The position numbers and the translations under genes were made by a program. DNA of 64,000 bases from Lyngbya confervoides BDU141951. GTDB taxonomy: Bacteria > Cyanobacteriota > Cyanobacteriia > Thermosynechococcales > Thermosynechococcaceae. Location of the stretch: NCBI RefSeq assembly GCF_000817775.3, contig NZ_JTHE03000022.1:1-64000 (forward strand), in the 5' to 3' direction. Below the pieces are notes generated by a model, which saw nothing but the letters and a program-made list of their open reading frames with translations, searched no databases and was not told the DNA's origin. Of this stretch, positions 25,154 to 34,091 are shown piece after piece; the stretch's first letter is position 1, and the number at the start of each line of letters is the position of its first letter.

Positions 25154-26119
25154 ATGGACACCATTGTGATCACAGGAGTCCAGGGTCAAATTGGGACTGA
25201 ACTAGTCCAGGCCCTTCGGAAACAGTTCCCGTCCAGTTTCCTCATTGGCATCGGTAGAAGCGCCTTAAGGCCCCAGTCAATGTGCATGGATCGGTACTTC
25301 AGGTTGGATATCGGCGATCGCCGTGGGTTGAAGGCCCTAGCAGAGCGCTATTCCATCCAAACCCTCTATCACCTAGCCGGCATCCTCTCAGCCAAGGGGG
25401 AAGGTCACCCCCATCAATGCTGGAGCATTAACCTGGAGGGACTTCGCAACATTTTAGAATTGGCTCGGGAACTTGCCATCAAGGTATTCTGGCCCAGTTC
25501 CATTGCCGTCTTTGGTCCCCATACGCCAAAAGAGTTAACCCCCCAATGGACAATTACAGACCCGACCACCTTCTATGGCGTTACTAAGCTAACGGGAGAA
25601 CTACTCTGCCAATACTACAATCATCGATGGAGCCTGGATGTCCGAAGTCTGCGATTTCCCGGCATCTTAAGCTATCAAACCTTACCGGGAGGAGGCACCA
25701 CCGACTTTGCCGTGGAAATGCATTTAGCCGCCCAAGCCCAACGGCGGTACACCTGTTTTGTCGAGCCAGACACCTGTTTGCCGCTGATGTATATGCCCGA
25801 CGCCATCCGCGCCATTCAGGAGATCATGGACGCTCCAGCCACGGCCCTCAGGGTCAACACCAGCTATAACCTGGCAGGATTTAGCGCCACCGCGGCAGAA
25901 ATTGCCCAGGCCATTCAGCAGCACCGGCCTAACTTCACCTGTAACTATGCCCCGGATTTTCGTCAGATCATTGCCAACAATTGGCCCCACAGCATTGATG
26001 ACACGGCGGCGCAGGTGGACTGGGGCTGGCAGCCCCGGTTCGACTTGCAGCGCACCACGGCAGATATGCTCTCACACCTAACCTGGAGGACGGATCATGT
26101 TGGCACCGGCTCTTTCTAA
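25154..26119 (+). CDS. tdh: L-threonine 3-dehydrogenase, SDR/epimerase type
   Basis: Oxidises L-threonine to 2-amino-3-ketobutyrate with NAD+. The protein (321 aa) is an extended SDR with ITGVQGQIG at the N-terminus, active-site Tyr-x3-Lys in FYGVTK, and the family run SLRFPGILSYQTLPGGGTTD and CLPLMYMPDAIRA. This is the short-chain type of threonine dehydrogenase, not the zinc MDR type. The ATG at 25154 follows GAGGGTTGAGG. It overlaps the downstream kbl by 23 bases, which supports the function. Confidence 0.92.
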   Translation: MDTIVITGVQGQIGTELVQALRKQFPSSFLIGIGRSALRPQSMCMDRYFRLDIGDRRGLKALAERYSIQTLYHLAGILSAKGEGHPHQCWSINLEGLRNILELARELAIKVFWPSSIAVFGPHTPKELTPQWTITDPTTFYGVTKLTGELLCQYYNHRWSLDVRSLRFPGILSYQTLPGGGTTDFAVEMHLAAQAQRRYTCFVEPDTCLPLMYMPDAIRAIQEIMDAPATALRVNTSYNLAGFSATAAEIAQAIQQHRPNFTCNYAPDFRQIIANNWPHSIDDTAAQVDWGWQPRFDLQRTTADMLSHLTWRTDHVGTGSF

Positions 26120-27326
26120 ATTTCAAGAGACCCTGACCCAGATTCATCAAGGGGGGCTCCACAAGCAAGAGCGCTTGCTAATCACGCCCCAGGGAAGCAC
26201 CGTAACCCTGAATTCTCAGCAAGCGGTCTTAAATTTTTGCGCCAATAACTACTTAGGTCTGGCCAATCATCCCCAGATCGTTGCCGCTGCCAAAGCCGGA
26301 CTCGATCAGTATGGGTATGGCCTATCCTCCGTTCGGTTTATTTGCGGCACCCATATTCTTCACAAGACCCTCGAAGCCAGAGTTTCCCAATTTTTAAACA
26401 CCGAGGAAACTATTCTCTATGGCTCTTGCTTTGACGCCAACGGCGGCCTATTTGAAGTCATCACTGACGAAGATAGCCTAATTTTGAGCGACGCGCTCAA
26501 CCACGCCAGCATTATTGATGGCATTCGCCTCTGCAAGGCCCAGCTATATCGCTATCGTCATTTAGATCTTGCGGACTTAGAACAGGGGCTGCAACAGGCC
26601 CACCCCGCACAACTCAAGATCATTGCTACCGATGGGGTTTTTAGTATGGAGGGCCAGATTGCGCCCCTTGCAGACATTTGTACTCTTGCCGAACGCTATG
26701 GGGCCATGGTCATGGTTGACGACAGCCACGGCACCGGAGTGCTGGGGCAACGCGGTGCTGGCACCGTTGAATATTGCGCGGTGGAGGGGCGCGTGGACAT
26801 CATCACCAGTACCTTTGGCAAAGCGTTGGGAGGAGCATCCGGGGGCTTTACAACGGGTCGGCGAGCCATTATTGATCTATTGCGTCAGCGATCGCGCCCC
26901 TATCTTTTCTCCAATACCCTAGCCCCGGTCATCGCAGCAGCCAGTCTAGAGGCCATCGCGATAATTGAGCAAACCCCGTCCCTGCGGCAAACTCTCCTGG
27001 ACAACGCTCAGTATTTTCGCCGGCAAATGGTAGCCCAGGGCTTTGATATTCCTGCTGGCATCCATCCCATTGTGCCCATCCGGGTGGGGGAGGCCCCAGT
27101 GGCTCAGACCCTGAGTGAAGCGCTGCTGCAGGCAGGAATTTATGTAACAGGCTTTAGCTATCCGGTGGTCCCTAAGGGACAGGCGCTGATTCGGGTTCAG
27201 CTTTCCGCAGCCCATACTCGCCCCCAAATTGATCAGTGCGTCGCAGCCTTTTCCGACCTGGCACAGCGGCATGGCAACATCCTCCCCTCTCCGCTAGCCC
27301 CCGCCAGTACCCCTGCCCACCCCTAA
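26097..27326 (+). CDS. kbl: glycine C-acetyltransferase (2-amino-3-ketobutyrate CoA ligase)
   Basis: Splits 2-amino-3-ketobutyrate with CoA into glycine and acetyl-CoA. It is a PLP enzyme of the alpha-oxoamine synthase family: NFCANNYLGLANHP, YGSCFDANGG, MVDDSHGTG, and the PLP lysine in STFGKALGGASGG. Length (409 aa) is close to E. coli Kbl. Its start overlaps tdh, so threonine can be turned into glycine plus acetyl-CoA by one operon. Confidence 0.95.
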   Translation: MLAPALSKFQETLTQIHQGGLHKQERLLITPQGSTVTLNSQQAVLNFCANNYLGLANHPQIVAAAKAGLDQYGYGLSSVRFICGTHILHKTLEARVSQFLNTEETILYGSCFDANGGLFEVITDEDSLILSDALNHASIIDGIRLCKAQLYRYRHLDLADLEQGLQQAHPAQLKIIATDGVFSMEGQIAPLADICTLAERYGAMVMVDDSHGTGVLGQRGAGTVEYCAVEGRVDIITSTFGKALGGASGGFTTGRRAIIDLLRQRSRPYLFSNTLAPVIAAASLEAIAIIEQTPSLRQTLLDNAQYFRRQMVAQGFDIPAGIHPIVPIRVGEAPVAQTLSEALLQAGIYVTGFSYPVVPKGQALIRVQLSAAHTRPQIDQCVAAFSDLAQRHGNILPSPLAPASTPAHP

Positions 27327-27340
27327 CCCAGGAGGCCGCC

Positions 27341-28594
27341 ATGGCTGTGACCTTTGAGAAGATTCAATCGGCCTATGCCCAGATGCGATCGCACCTGAGA
27401 CCCACTCCCAGCCGATTCTCCCCCCTGCTCAGCCAGCAAACCCACACCCACCTCATCCTCAAGTTTGAAAATCTCCAACGAACCGGCTCATTTAAAGATC
27501 GCGGAGCCTGGGTCAAAATGGAGTCGCTCTGTGCCCAGGAAAAGGTCCAGGGAGTCTTAGCCGTCTCTGCCGGAAACCATGCTCAGGCCGTTGCCGACCA
27601 GGCCAATCAGCGCCAAATTCCTGCCACCCTCATCATGCCCAGCTTTGCCCCCCAGGTGAAGGTGGACCGCACTCGCCAATCCGGCGCAGAAATTCTGCTT
27701 CAAGGCGAGACCCTGGATGACGCAATTGCACTGGGACTCGCGCTAGCCCGCGACCGGGGACTGACATTTATCCATCCCTATGATGATGAGCAAATCATCA
27801 CTGGGCAAGGCACCGTTGCCCTGGAACTGCTGCAGGCGCACCCCGACTTGGAGGTGTTAATCGTGCCGGTGGGCGGCGGCGGACTCCTGGCAGGCATGGC
27901 GATCGCGGCCAAACATCTCAAGCCAAACCTCCACCTAATTGGCGTCGAAACCGAGCAATTTCCGACCCTCTGGCAAACCCTTCACCAGCATCCCATTCGC
28001 TGCGGTCATTCCACCCTCGCCGATGGGATTGCCGTTAAAAGCCCCGGTCACCTAACCCAACCCATCCTGGAGCAATGGATGGACGAGTTGGTGCTGGTCG
28101 ATGAAACCGCCATTGAAGCGGCCCTTCTACTTCTGCTAGACACCGAGAAAACGCTGGTGGAGGGAGCCGGGGCAGTGGCCCTAGCGGCCCTCTTCAAACT
28201 GGGCAAACGCCTGCAGGGCAAAGACGTAGGCATCATCCTCAGCGGCGGCAATATTGATCCGCTTACCCTGAGTGCGGTCATTCAGCGAAACCTGTTTCGC
28301 ACGGCCCGCCTGGTGCATCTCTATGTGACCCTTCGGGATATTCCAGGATCTCTGGCGCAGGTGACGCAAATTCTGGCTGCCCAGGGCGCAAACATCATGG
28401 AAGTGCATCACCATCGCGAATTTTCAGCCCTGGCCCTGCAAACCGTCGAACTTGAATTGGTGCTGCTTACCCGCGGCCACACGCACCTGGCCAGCATTCA
28501 GGCCGATCTGGAAGCAGCCCACTGCCAGACGCGAACCCAGCCGATCGCCTGCCAAGGTCTCCCCCCAGCCCCTCAAATTTTGACCGCTTCTTGA
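27341..28594 (+). CDS. threonine dehydratase with C-terminal ACT domain
   Basis: Converts threonine to 2-oxobutyrate and ammonia. It has the PLP lysine in TGSFKDRGA, the Asn in SAGNHAQ, the phosphate-binding GGGGLLAG and one ACT-like domain at the C-terminus (LVHLYVTLRDIPGSLAQVTQILA). At 417 aa with a single ACT domain it resembles the catabolic TdcB/IlvA1 type. It starts at ATG 27341 with GGAGG upstream, 14 bases after kbl. Its last 22 bases overlap the convergent methyltransferase gene. Confidence 0.92.
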   Translation: MAVTFEKIQSAYAQMRSHLRPTPSRFSPLLSQQTHTHLILKFENLQRTGSFKDRGAWVKMESLCAQEKVQGVLAVSAGNHAQAVADQANQRQIPATLIMPSFAPQVKVDRTRQSGAEILLQGETLDDAIALGLALARDRGLTFIHPYDDEQIITGQGTVALELLQAHPDLEVLIVPVGGGGLLAGMAIAAKHLKPNLHLIGVETEQFPTLWQTLHQHPIRCGHSTLADGIAVKSPGHLTQPILEQWMDELVLVDETAIEAALLLLLDTEKTLVEGAGAVALAALFKLGKRLQGKDVGIILSGGNIDPLTLSAVIQRNLFRTARLVHLYVTLRDIPGSLAQVTQILAAQGANIMEVHHHREFSALALQTVELELVLLTRGHTHLASIQADLEAAHCQTRTQPIACQGLPPAPQILTAS

Positions 28595-29559
28595 GAGGAT
28601 GCGCCCAGGCGATCTCCATGGACGTCCGCCCGCACCGCCTTAAACATTCCAAACCGACAAAGACCCGCGCCAAAGGCAAGCCGCATCAGCAGCAGGGTCG
28701 GCACTTCACGCAGGGACTTTATAAATCCAGGCAGACCAAATTGGAGAAATCCTTGGGGTTTGACAATCCCCTGCCAGATTGAATCCAGCCAGGCCGGCAG
28801 TGTCTGCTTCGTCCAGTCAGCGGTGTGGACCGGCCCCTGAACCATCCCGGTTGCCTCCAAAAGCTCTGAAAATCTTTCAATGCTGGCAAAGGCCGGGTGG
28901 GACCATTGGTCGAGCAACTGCCGCATAACCAGCCTTTCCCAGAGAGCCAGAGGCCTTTGGCGTTCGTCGCGCTGATTCCAGTCTGCCACCACCAAAATCC
29001 CACCGGGCTTTAGAACCCGGAGCAGTTCCCGCGCAAAGACCGCCTTATCCGGCATATGCGGTCCCGCTTCCACCGACCAAACCACATCAAAGCTGGCATC
29101 AGCAAAGGACAGCGCCATGGCATCGTCCACCTGGAAATGGGCTGACACCCCCTGATCAGTCAGCTGCCGTGCTCGGGCCACTTGTTGGGGGCTAATGGTT
29201 ACGCCGGTCACTTCAAATCCATAGTCCTGGGCCAGGATGCGGCTGCTGCCACCAATTCCGCACCCCACATCTAAAAGCCTCTGACCGGGCGGCCGTTGAT
29301 CTAATCCTCCCCACCGCACCATTTCATGGACAAAATCATGCTTGGCCTGGATAAAATCCTTGCGCCGAGGCGGCATGCCATAGTGCCCCAGGTGAATATG
29401 ATCACCCCAATAAAATTCCAAAATTCCATCGGCGGTCCATTCATCGTAGGCGTGGGCCACGGATTGGGCGGACTCATAGCGCCGGGCTGAGAGCAGATAA
29501 CCGGCAATGCCCAGGACTGAAATGGAAGCCAGAATTTTGAAGGCCAGGACAGGACTCAT
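28573..29559 (-). CDS. MPBQ/MSBQ methyltransferase (tocopherol/plastoquinone pathway)
   Basis: Methylates 2-methyl-6-phytyl- and solanesyl-benzoquinol in tocopherol and plastoquinone synthesis. The 328-aa protein has an N-terminal membrane anchor (residues about 5-25), SAM motif I LLDVGCGIGGSS, and long blocks (YEWTADGILEFYWGDHIHLGH-like start, SVEAGPHMPDKAVFA, VADWNQRDERQ) that match Synechocystis Sll0418 as I recall it. It is convergent with the threonine operon. The last about 20 residues are unlike the family end, perhaps because of the overlap. Confidence 0.88.
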   Translation of the reverse strand: MSPVLAFKILASISVLGIAGYLLSARRYESAQSVAHAYDEWTADGILEFYWGDHIHLGHYGMPPRRKDFIQAKHDFVHEMVRWGGLDQRPPGQRLLDVGCGIGGSSRILAQDYGFEVTGVTISPQQVARARQLTDQGVSAHFQVDDAMALSFADASFDVVWSVEAGPHMPDKAVFARELLRVLKPGGILVVADWNQRDERQRPLALWERLVMRQLLDQWSHPAFASIERFSELLEATGMVQGPVHTADWTKQTLPAWLDSIWQGIVKPQGFLQFGLPGFIKSLREVPTLLLMRLAFGAGLCRFGMFKAVRADVHGDRLGASSQEAVKI

Positions 29560-29656
29560 TGCGCTTGCTTGTTAAGTTTAGTAACAATCCTACCAAGTTC
29601 TGGGACACCCTGCAGCCACACCGGGACAGCCCCTTTTTTCCCGGCAAAGCCCCCTC

Positions 29657-29662
29657 TATAAT
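29657..29662 (+). promoter_or_regulatory. TATAAT -10-like element
   Basis: A perfect TATAAT lies between the divergent methyltransferase and the small gene at 29731. No clear -35 was seen, so the call is weak. Confidence 0.3.
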
Positions 29663-29730
29663 TAAGCTAGCAGCAGGTTGCTGCCGTGGGGAGTGCCCAA
29701 ATACTCTGGTCCTCTCGAACGGTATTCGCC

Positions 29731-30060
29731 ATGAAAAAGTCAAGCCCTACCCCGTCCCGCCTCCCCTTCCAAAGTCCGATCATTCCTGACCCCTGGAACG
29801 AGGAGAGCGCCTTACCGACATTCTCTTCCTCAACCCAAACTTCATCTAATCGCATTGCGGGTGCCATCCTTGATCACCCCTTACTTCAGCCCCTGACCAG
29901 CGCTGGCGCGATCGCGGCCTCAGCACAGGACTCGATGCAATCAGCGCTGCAGATCTTGCTATCTGAGGAGGTACATCTTCCTTGGGCGCAACCGCTCTGG
30001 AATCGTCTTCAAGTGGCGATCGCCCTACTGGTTTTCCGCGCTAGGGTCTCCCCCGGCTGA
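29731..30060 (+). CDS. hypothetical protein (109 aa)
   Basis: I do not recognise it. The N-terminal third is Ser/Pro/Thr-rich and the rest is mildly hydrophobic and helical. A hydrophobic segment near the C-terminus (QVAIALLVFRA) may be a membrane helix. It is placed directly before the DevA-like ATPase gene, about 28 bases apart, and might work with it. It may also be a spurious reading. Confidence 0.35.
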   Translation: MKKSSPTPSRLPFQSPIIPDPWNEESALPTFSSSTQTSSNRIAGAILDHPLLQPLTSAGAIAASAQDSMQSALQILLSEEVHLPWAQPLWNRLQVAIALLVFRARVSPG

Positions 30061-30088
30061 GGGTTCACTGTTGTTTCCGTCAGCAATC

Positions 30089-30916
30089 ATGCTTAAGCCA
30101 CTGCAGCGATTCTTTCTGGTCCAGCCTAGATCCCAGACCTCAGGCAACATCAGTGCCCCCCCCGACAAAGCAGCAGCTGCCATCTGCGTCCAGGGATTGG
30201 GAAAGGTCTTTAATTCCAAAAAAGAGGCCTTTCCAGCCCTAAGCGATATCAATTTCTCGGTGCCCCAAGGTCAGCTGCAGATGCTGGTGGGGCCATCCGG
30301 TGCCGGCAAGACCACTTTGCTCTTGATTATTGCCGGTCTACTCAGCCCCTCCTCCGGACAAGTCTGGCTCATGGGCTCCAATTTATATACCCTGTCGCGC
30401 CTGGAGCGCGAACAATTTCGGCTGCGCAATTTGGGGATTATGTTTCAAGAAGCCAACCTTATGAATGCCCTAACCGTCGCGGAAAACCTGGCCGTGGCCC
30501 TCGCGTTGAAAGGTATTCACGGTCCAGCCAATCAAGATCAGGTCAAAGATCTCTTGCAAAAAGTGGGCCTTACAGACTGGGGCAATTATTTACCCCACAA
30601 ACTCTCGGGAGGCCAGCAGCAGCGAGCAGCCCTGGCCCGAGCCGTAGCAGGTCAACCCAAAATCCTCATTGCCGATGAACCCACCGGTGCGCTCGATTCT
30701 GTCAATGGCATGAAGATTATGGCCTTAATTGAGGAACTGATTCAATCCGTGGGATGCAGCGTCTTAATGTCCACCCATGACCCTCGAATTGTCTCCTACG
30801 CCGATCGCCTCATTCACATTGAAGATGGATGCATTAAGGGCGGCATTGATCAGGAAGTTAAAAAGGGCGGCATTCACTCCCTTGATCCCCCTCAGCAGGA
30901 TCCTCAATCTTCCTAG
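30089..30916 (+). CDS. DevA-like ABC transporter ATP-binding protein
   Basis: An ABC ATPase with Walker A GPSGAGKT, Q-loop FQEANLM, signature LSGGQQQR, Walker B and DEPTGALD, and the switch His in STHD. The order and spacing match DevA/MacB-type ATPases. No permease (DevC/MacB) or membrane-fusion (DevB) gene is adjacent, so it is an orphan ATPase. The N-terminus of about 35 residues before the ABC fold is variable. The start is ATG 30089, or TTG 30071. Confidence 0.88.
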   Translation: MLKPLQRFFLVQPRSQTSGNISAPPDKAAAAICVQGLGKVFNSKKEAFPALSDINFSVPQGQLQMLVGPSGAGKTTLLLIIAGLLSPSSGQVWLMGSNLYTLSRLEREQFRLRNLGIMFQEANLMNALTVAENLAVALALKGIHGPANQDQVKDLLQKVGLTDWGNYLPHKLSGGQQQRAALARAVAGQPKILIADEPTGALDSVNGMKIMALIEELIQSVGCSVLMSTHDPRIVSYADRLIHIEDGCIKGGIDQEVKKGGIHSLDPPQQDPQSS

Positions 30917-30957
30917 CACAATCCAGCTGCATTGACGGCCCCAGGCGGAGAGCAGCT

Positions 30958-31107
30958 ATGATGGATACAGCCGATCTCCCCTTGCTCTACAACCGGGGGG
31001 AAGTATTGTGCAGTTTGAGCCAGACGATCATCATCGGCATCATTTTCCGTTTTTTTCCTGTTGACCTTTGGCTTTGGGCAAAAGGTTCGGGCCTCCCCAG
31101 GATCTAG
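30958..31107 (+). other. possible small membrane ORF, perhaps frameshifted
   Basis: An ATG at 30958 opens 49 codons with a hydrophobic stretch (SQTIIIGIIFRFF). At a T7 run near 31050, dropping one base lets the frame continue as FLLTFGFGQKV and on to a TGA at about 31146. That could be a single-helix small membrane protein with a homopolymer frameshift. It may equally be noise in a 263-base gap. Confidence 0.25.
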
Positions 31108-31179
31108 CCCTTCTCCCCAGAAGCAGGAACTCAGTGAACTGGTTTGACTGCGCCCTTCTCTATTCGCTCCAGGTACACC

Positions 31180-32538
31180 ATGTTTACCCGCGATCAAATG
31201 CGATGGATTCGACGGCAATTTCCGGCCCTCTCGGTCTCCCTGTCCGAGCTAAGCCAGGGCGCTCAGCAGTCGTCTCCCTGTCAAATTAACGTCCAGGAGC
31301 CAGCCATTTTTATGGATGGACCGGGGGGAACCCAGGTTCCAAGCGGGGTGATGGAAGCGATGAATCGTACCCTGCGGACCACCAATGCCAATGCCCACGG
31401 CGCCTTTATCACGAGTCAGATCCTTGATTTAGCCATCCTAGACGCCCGCCAGGCCGCAGCAGATCTGCTCGGGTGCGAACGCCAGGAAATTGTATTTGGC
31501 GCAAACATGACCACCTTGAGCTTCGCCCTGAGCCGCGCCTTGGGACGATGGCTACACCCCGGCGATGAGGTGATGGTGACTCAGCTAGACCATGATGCCA
31601 ACATTGCCCCCTGGCAAGCCCTCCAGGAGCAGGGCATTCTCGTGCGACAGGTGCAAATTCAGCCAAGGGACTGCACCCTGGATTTAGAGGACTTTAGGGC
31701 TAAGCTCAATTCCTGTACCCGTCTGGTGGCATTCGGGGCCGCCTCTAACGTGGTGGGAACCATTAACCCCATGGCCCAGATAATTGATCTGGCCCACGAG
31801 GTGGGGGCCTGGGTTTTCCTAGACGCGGTGCACTACATTCCCCACCGGCTGCTGGATGTTCAGGTCCTCGACTGCGATTTTTTAGTGTGCTCTGCTTACA
31901 AATTTTTTGGCCCCCACCTGGGAATTTTGTTTGGGAAACGCCAGCTATTGGAAACAATTACGCCCTACAAGGTCAGACCAGCCCCGAACACGGTGCCCGA
32001 ACGCTGGGAAACAGGAACCCAAAACTTTGAAGGCATCACGGGCCTTCATGCGGCAATTCAATACCTTCAGCGGCTGGGAGTACGACTGGGTGCCACCGGG
32101 GGCGATCGCCGGACCCTGCTTAACGCCGCCTTTGCGGGGATTGAAGCCCACGAGCAGGCCCTCTGCGAAGCGCTGATTGAAGGATTACAACGGATTCCAG
32201 GACTGCAGATCTATGGCATCTGCGACCACCATCGCCTGCATCAGCGCACGCCCACCATCAGCTTGCGCATCCCAGGACACACTCCGGCTGAACTAGCCCA
32301 AGCCCTGGGAAATCGCGGAGTTTTTAGCTGGCACGGCGATTTCTATGCCCAAAACCTGGCCGATCGCCTTGGGGTTGCCCATGACGGAGGCTTCTTAAGA
32401 ATTGGTCTTGTTCATTACAACACACTTTCAGAGGTTCAGCGTATGCTGAACGCCTTATCTGAGATTGTGGCCCATCCTCAGCTGTTTGTCTCATCGGGAG
32501 GCCTTACCCTTGATACACCTACCGATCCATTGCCGTAA
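31180..32538 (+). CDS. cysteine desulfurase-like class V PLP enzyme lacking the catalytic Cys
   Basis: A class V aminotransferase-fold protein (452 aa) with the PLP lysine Lys241 in SAYKFFGPH and the Asp in LDAVHY. It resembles the VC1184-like subfamily annotated as cysteine desulfurase. Where SufS/CsdA have the catalytic Cys loop (GHHCAQ) it reads SWHGDFYAQ, with no Cys, so desulfurase activity is unlikely. It is the first gene of a run with an aldehyde dehydrogenase, an aminotransferase and a DUF1338 gene; an aminotransferase or lyase role there is inference. Confidence 0.8.
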   Translation: MFTRDQMRWIRRQFPALSVSLSELSQGAQQSSPCQINVQEPAIFMDGPGGTQVPSGVMEAMNRTLRTTNANAHGAFITSQILDLAILDARQAAADLLGCERQEIVFGANMTTLSFALSRALGRWLHPGDEVMVTQLDHDANIAPWQALQEQGILVRQVQIQPRDCTLDLEDFRAKLNSCTRLVAFGAASNVVGTINPMAQIIDLAHEVGAWVFLDAVHYIPHRLLDVQVLDCDFLVCSAYKFFGPHLGILFGKRQLLETITPYKVRPAPNTVPERWETGTQNFEGITGLHAAIQYLQRLGVRLGATGGDRRTLLNAAFAGIEAHEQALCEALIEGLQRIPGLQIYGICDHHRLHQRTPTISLRIPGHTPAELAQALGNRGVFSWHGDFYAQNLADRLGVAHDGGFLRIGLVHYNTLSEVQRMLNALSEIVAHPQLFVSSGGLTLDTPTDPLP

Positions 32539-34030
32539 CTACATTGATGGCCACTGGCAAGAGGCCTTAGCCCCTAACGCCCCAGCCCCCCACAAGCGTT
32601 GGAATCCAGCCCATCCTGAGGAGTTAGTAGCCACCTCCCTTTGCTCTGGACTGGCCGATGTGGAAGCGGCGATCGCTGCCGCTCGGCGAGCTTACCGCAC
32701 CTGGCGGCAGGTACCCGCCCCTGTCAGAGCAGAGCATTTATATCGAGTCGGCAACCTACTCCAAACCCACAAGGCAGAACTCGCACAGCTCATGAGCCTG
32801 GAAATGGGCAAAGTCCTCACCGAAGCCCAGGGAGATGTGCAAGAGGGAATTGACTGCGCTTTTTACTATGCCGGAGAAGGTCGGCGGCTCTTTGGTCAAA
32901 CCACCCCCTCAGAACTCTCGAATAAGTTTGCCATGACCCTGAGGGTTCCCCTGGGCGTCTGTGCCCTGATTACCCCCTGGAACTTTCCCATTGCCATTCC
33001 TTGCTGGAAGGCCTTTCCAGCCCTGGTATGCGGCAATACAGTCATTTTAAAACCGTCGCAAAACAGTCCAGCCTGCGCGACAAAGCTGATGGAAATCTTG
33101 ACAGAGGCTGGATTTCCTCCGGGAGTCGTCAACCTGATTCAGGGCGCCGGAACCGTGGTGGGAACGGCCCTAGCAGAACATCCTGGCATTGATTTAGTGT
33201 CCTTTACCGGCGCCGCAACGACCGGGGCTGAGGTCGCAGCCCACTGTGGTCGCACCCATAAACGGGTCTGTTTAGAACTAGGGGGGAAAAACGCCCAAAT
33301 TGTCCTAGAAGATGCCAACTTAGACCTGGCCCTAGAGGGCGCCCTTTGGGGAGCCTTTGGCACCACCGGTCAGCGCTGTACCGCCACGAGCCGGATTATT
33401 CTGCATCGATCTATCGAATCGGAATTCACCCAGCGCTTCGTTCAGCAGGCCGCTCAACTCAAACTCGGCCCGGCCAGCGATCCTAACACCGATATCGGCC
33501 CCCTGGTAAATTCCCAGCAGCTAGAGCGTGTCCAGCACTACGTTGCCCTAGCCCAGCAGGAGGGGGCAAAGCTCCTCCTTGGCGGCACAGCGCTCCAGAG
33601 CACAGCCTCCCCGGATCCGGATCTGGCTCAGGGATACTTCTTTCCTCCCACCATTTTTGGATCGGTAACTCCCGCCATGCGCATCGCTCAAGAAGAGGTG
33701 TTCGGTCCCGTAGTGGCGATCATCACCGTGGACTCCTTTGCTGAGGCCATTGAGGTTCTCAATGGCACTCCCTATGGACTGTCCTCCGCAATTTATACCC
33801 AGGATGTAAATCGGGCCTTCCAAGCCATGCGGGATATTGAGGCCGGCATTACCTACATCAATGGCCCCACCATTGGGGCCGAAGTACACCTGCCCTTTGG
33901 GGGGGTTAAGCAAACGGGCAATGGGCATCGGGAAGCTGGGACCGCCGCCCTTGATGTTTTTTCCGATTGGAAAACTGTATATGTCGACTTTTCCGGCCAA
34001 CTCCAGCGCGCCCAAATTGATAATCGCTAG
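32510..34030 (+). CDS. NAD(P)-dependent aldehyde dehydrogenase
   Basis: ALDH superfamily, about 506 aa. Motifs: PWNFPIAIPCWK, SFTGAATTG, general-base Glu in LELGGKNA, catalytic Cys in GTTGQRCT, and EEVFGPV. The Cys motif form (GTTGQRCTATSR) resembles the antiquitin/2-aminoadipate semialdehyde group more than succinate-semialdehyde enzymes, but the substrate is not proved. The start is TTG 32510, eight bases after GGGAGG, overlapping the upstream gene by 29 bases. The context of the DUF1338 and class III PLP genes suggests an aminoadipate-type substrate. Confidence 0.87.
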   Translation: MIHLPIHCRNYIDGHWQEALAPNAPAPHKRWNPAHPEELVATSLCSGLADVEAAIAAARRAYRTWRQVPAPVRAEHLYRVGNLLQTHKAELAQLMSLEMGKVLTEAQGDVQEGIDCAFYYAGEGRRLFGQTTPSELSNKFAMTLRVPLGVCALITPWNFPIAIPCWKAFPALVCGNTVILKPSQNSPACATKLMEILTEAGFPPGVVNLIQGAGTVVGTALAEHPGIDLVSFTGAATTGAEVAAHCGRTHKRVCLELGGKNAQIVLEDANLDLALEGALWGAFGTTGQRCTATSRIILHRSIESEFTQRFVQQAAQLKLGPASDPNTDIGPLVNSQQLERVQHYVALAQQEGAKLLLGGTALQSTASPDPDLAQGYFFPPTIFGSVTPAMRIAQEEVFGPVVAIITVDSFAEAIEVLNGTPYGLSSAIYTQDVNRAFQAMRDIEAGITYINGPTIGAEVHLPFGGVKQTGNGHREAGTAALDVFSDWKTVYVDFSGQLQRAQIDNR

Positions 34031-34091
34031 CCTTTGCTCCTAAGGACTACCCACAGAACTGATCCGTAACCTCTGCCCCCTAAAAACTGCC

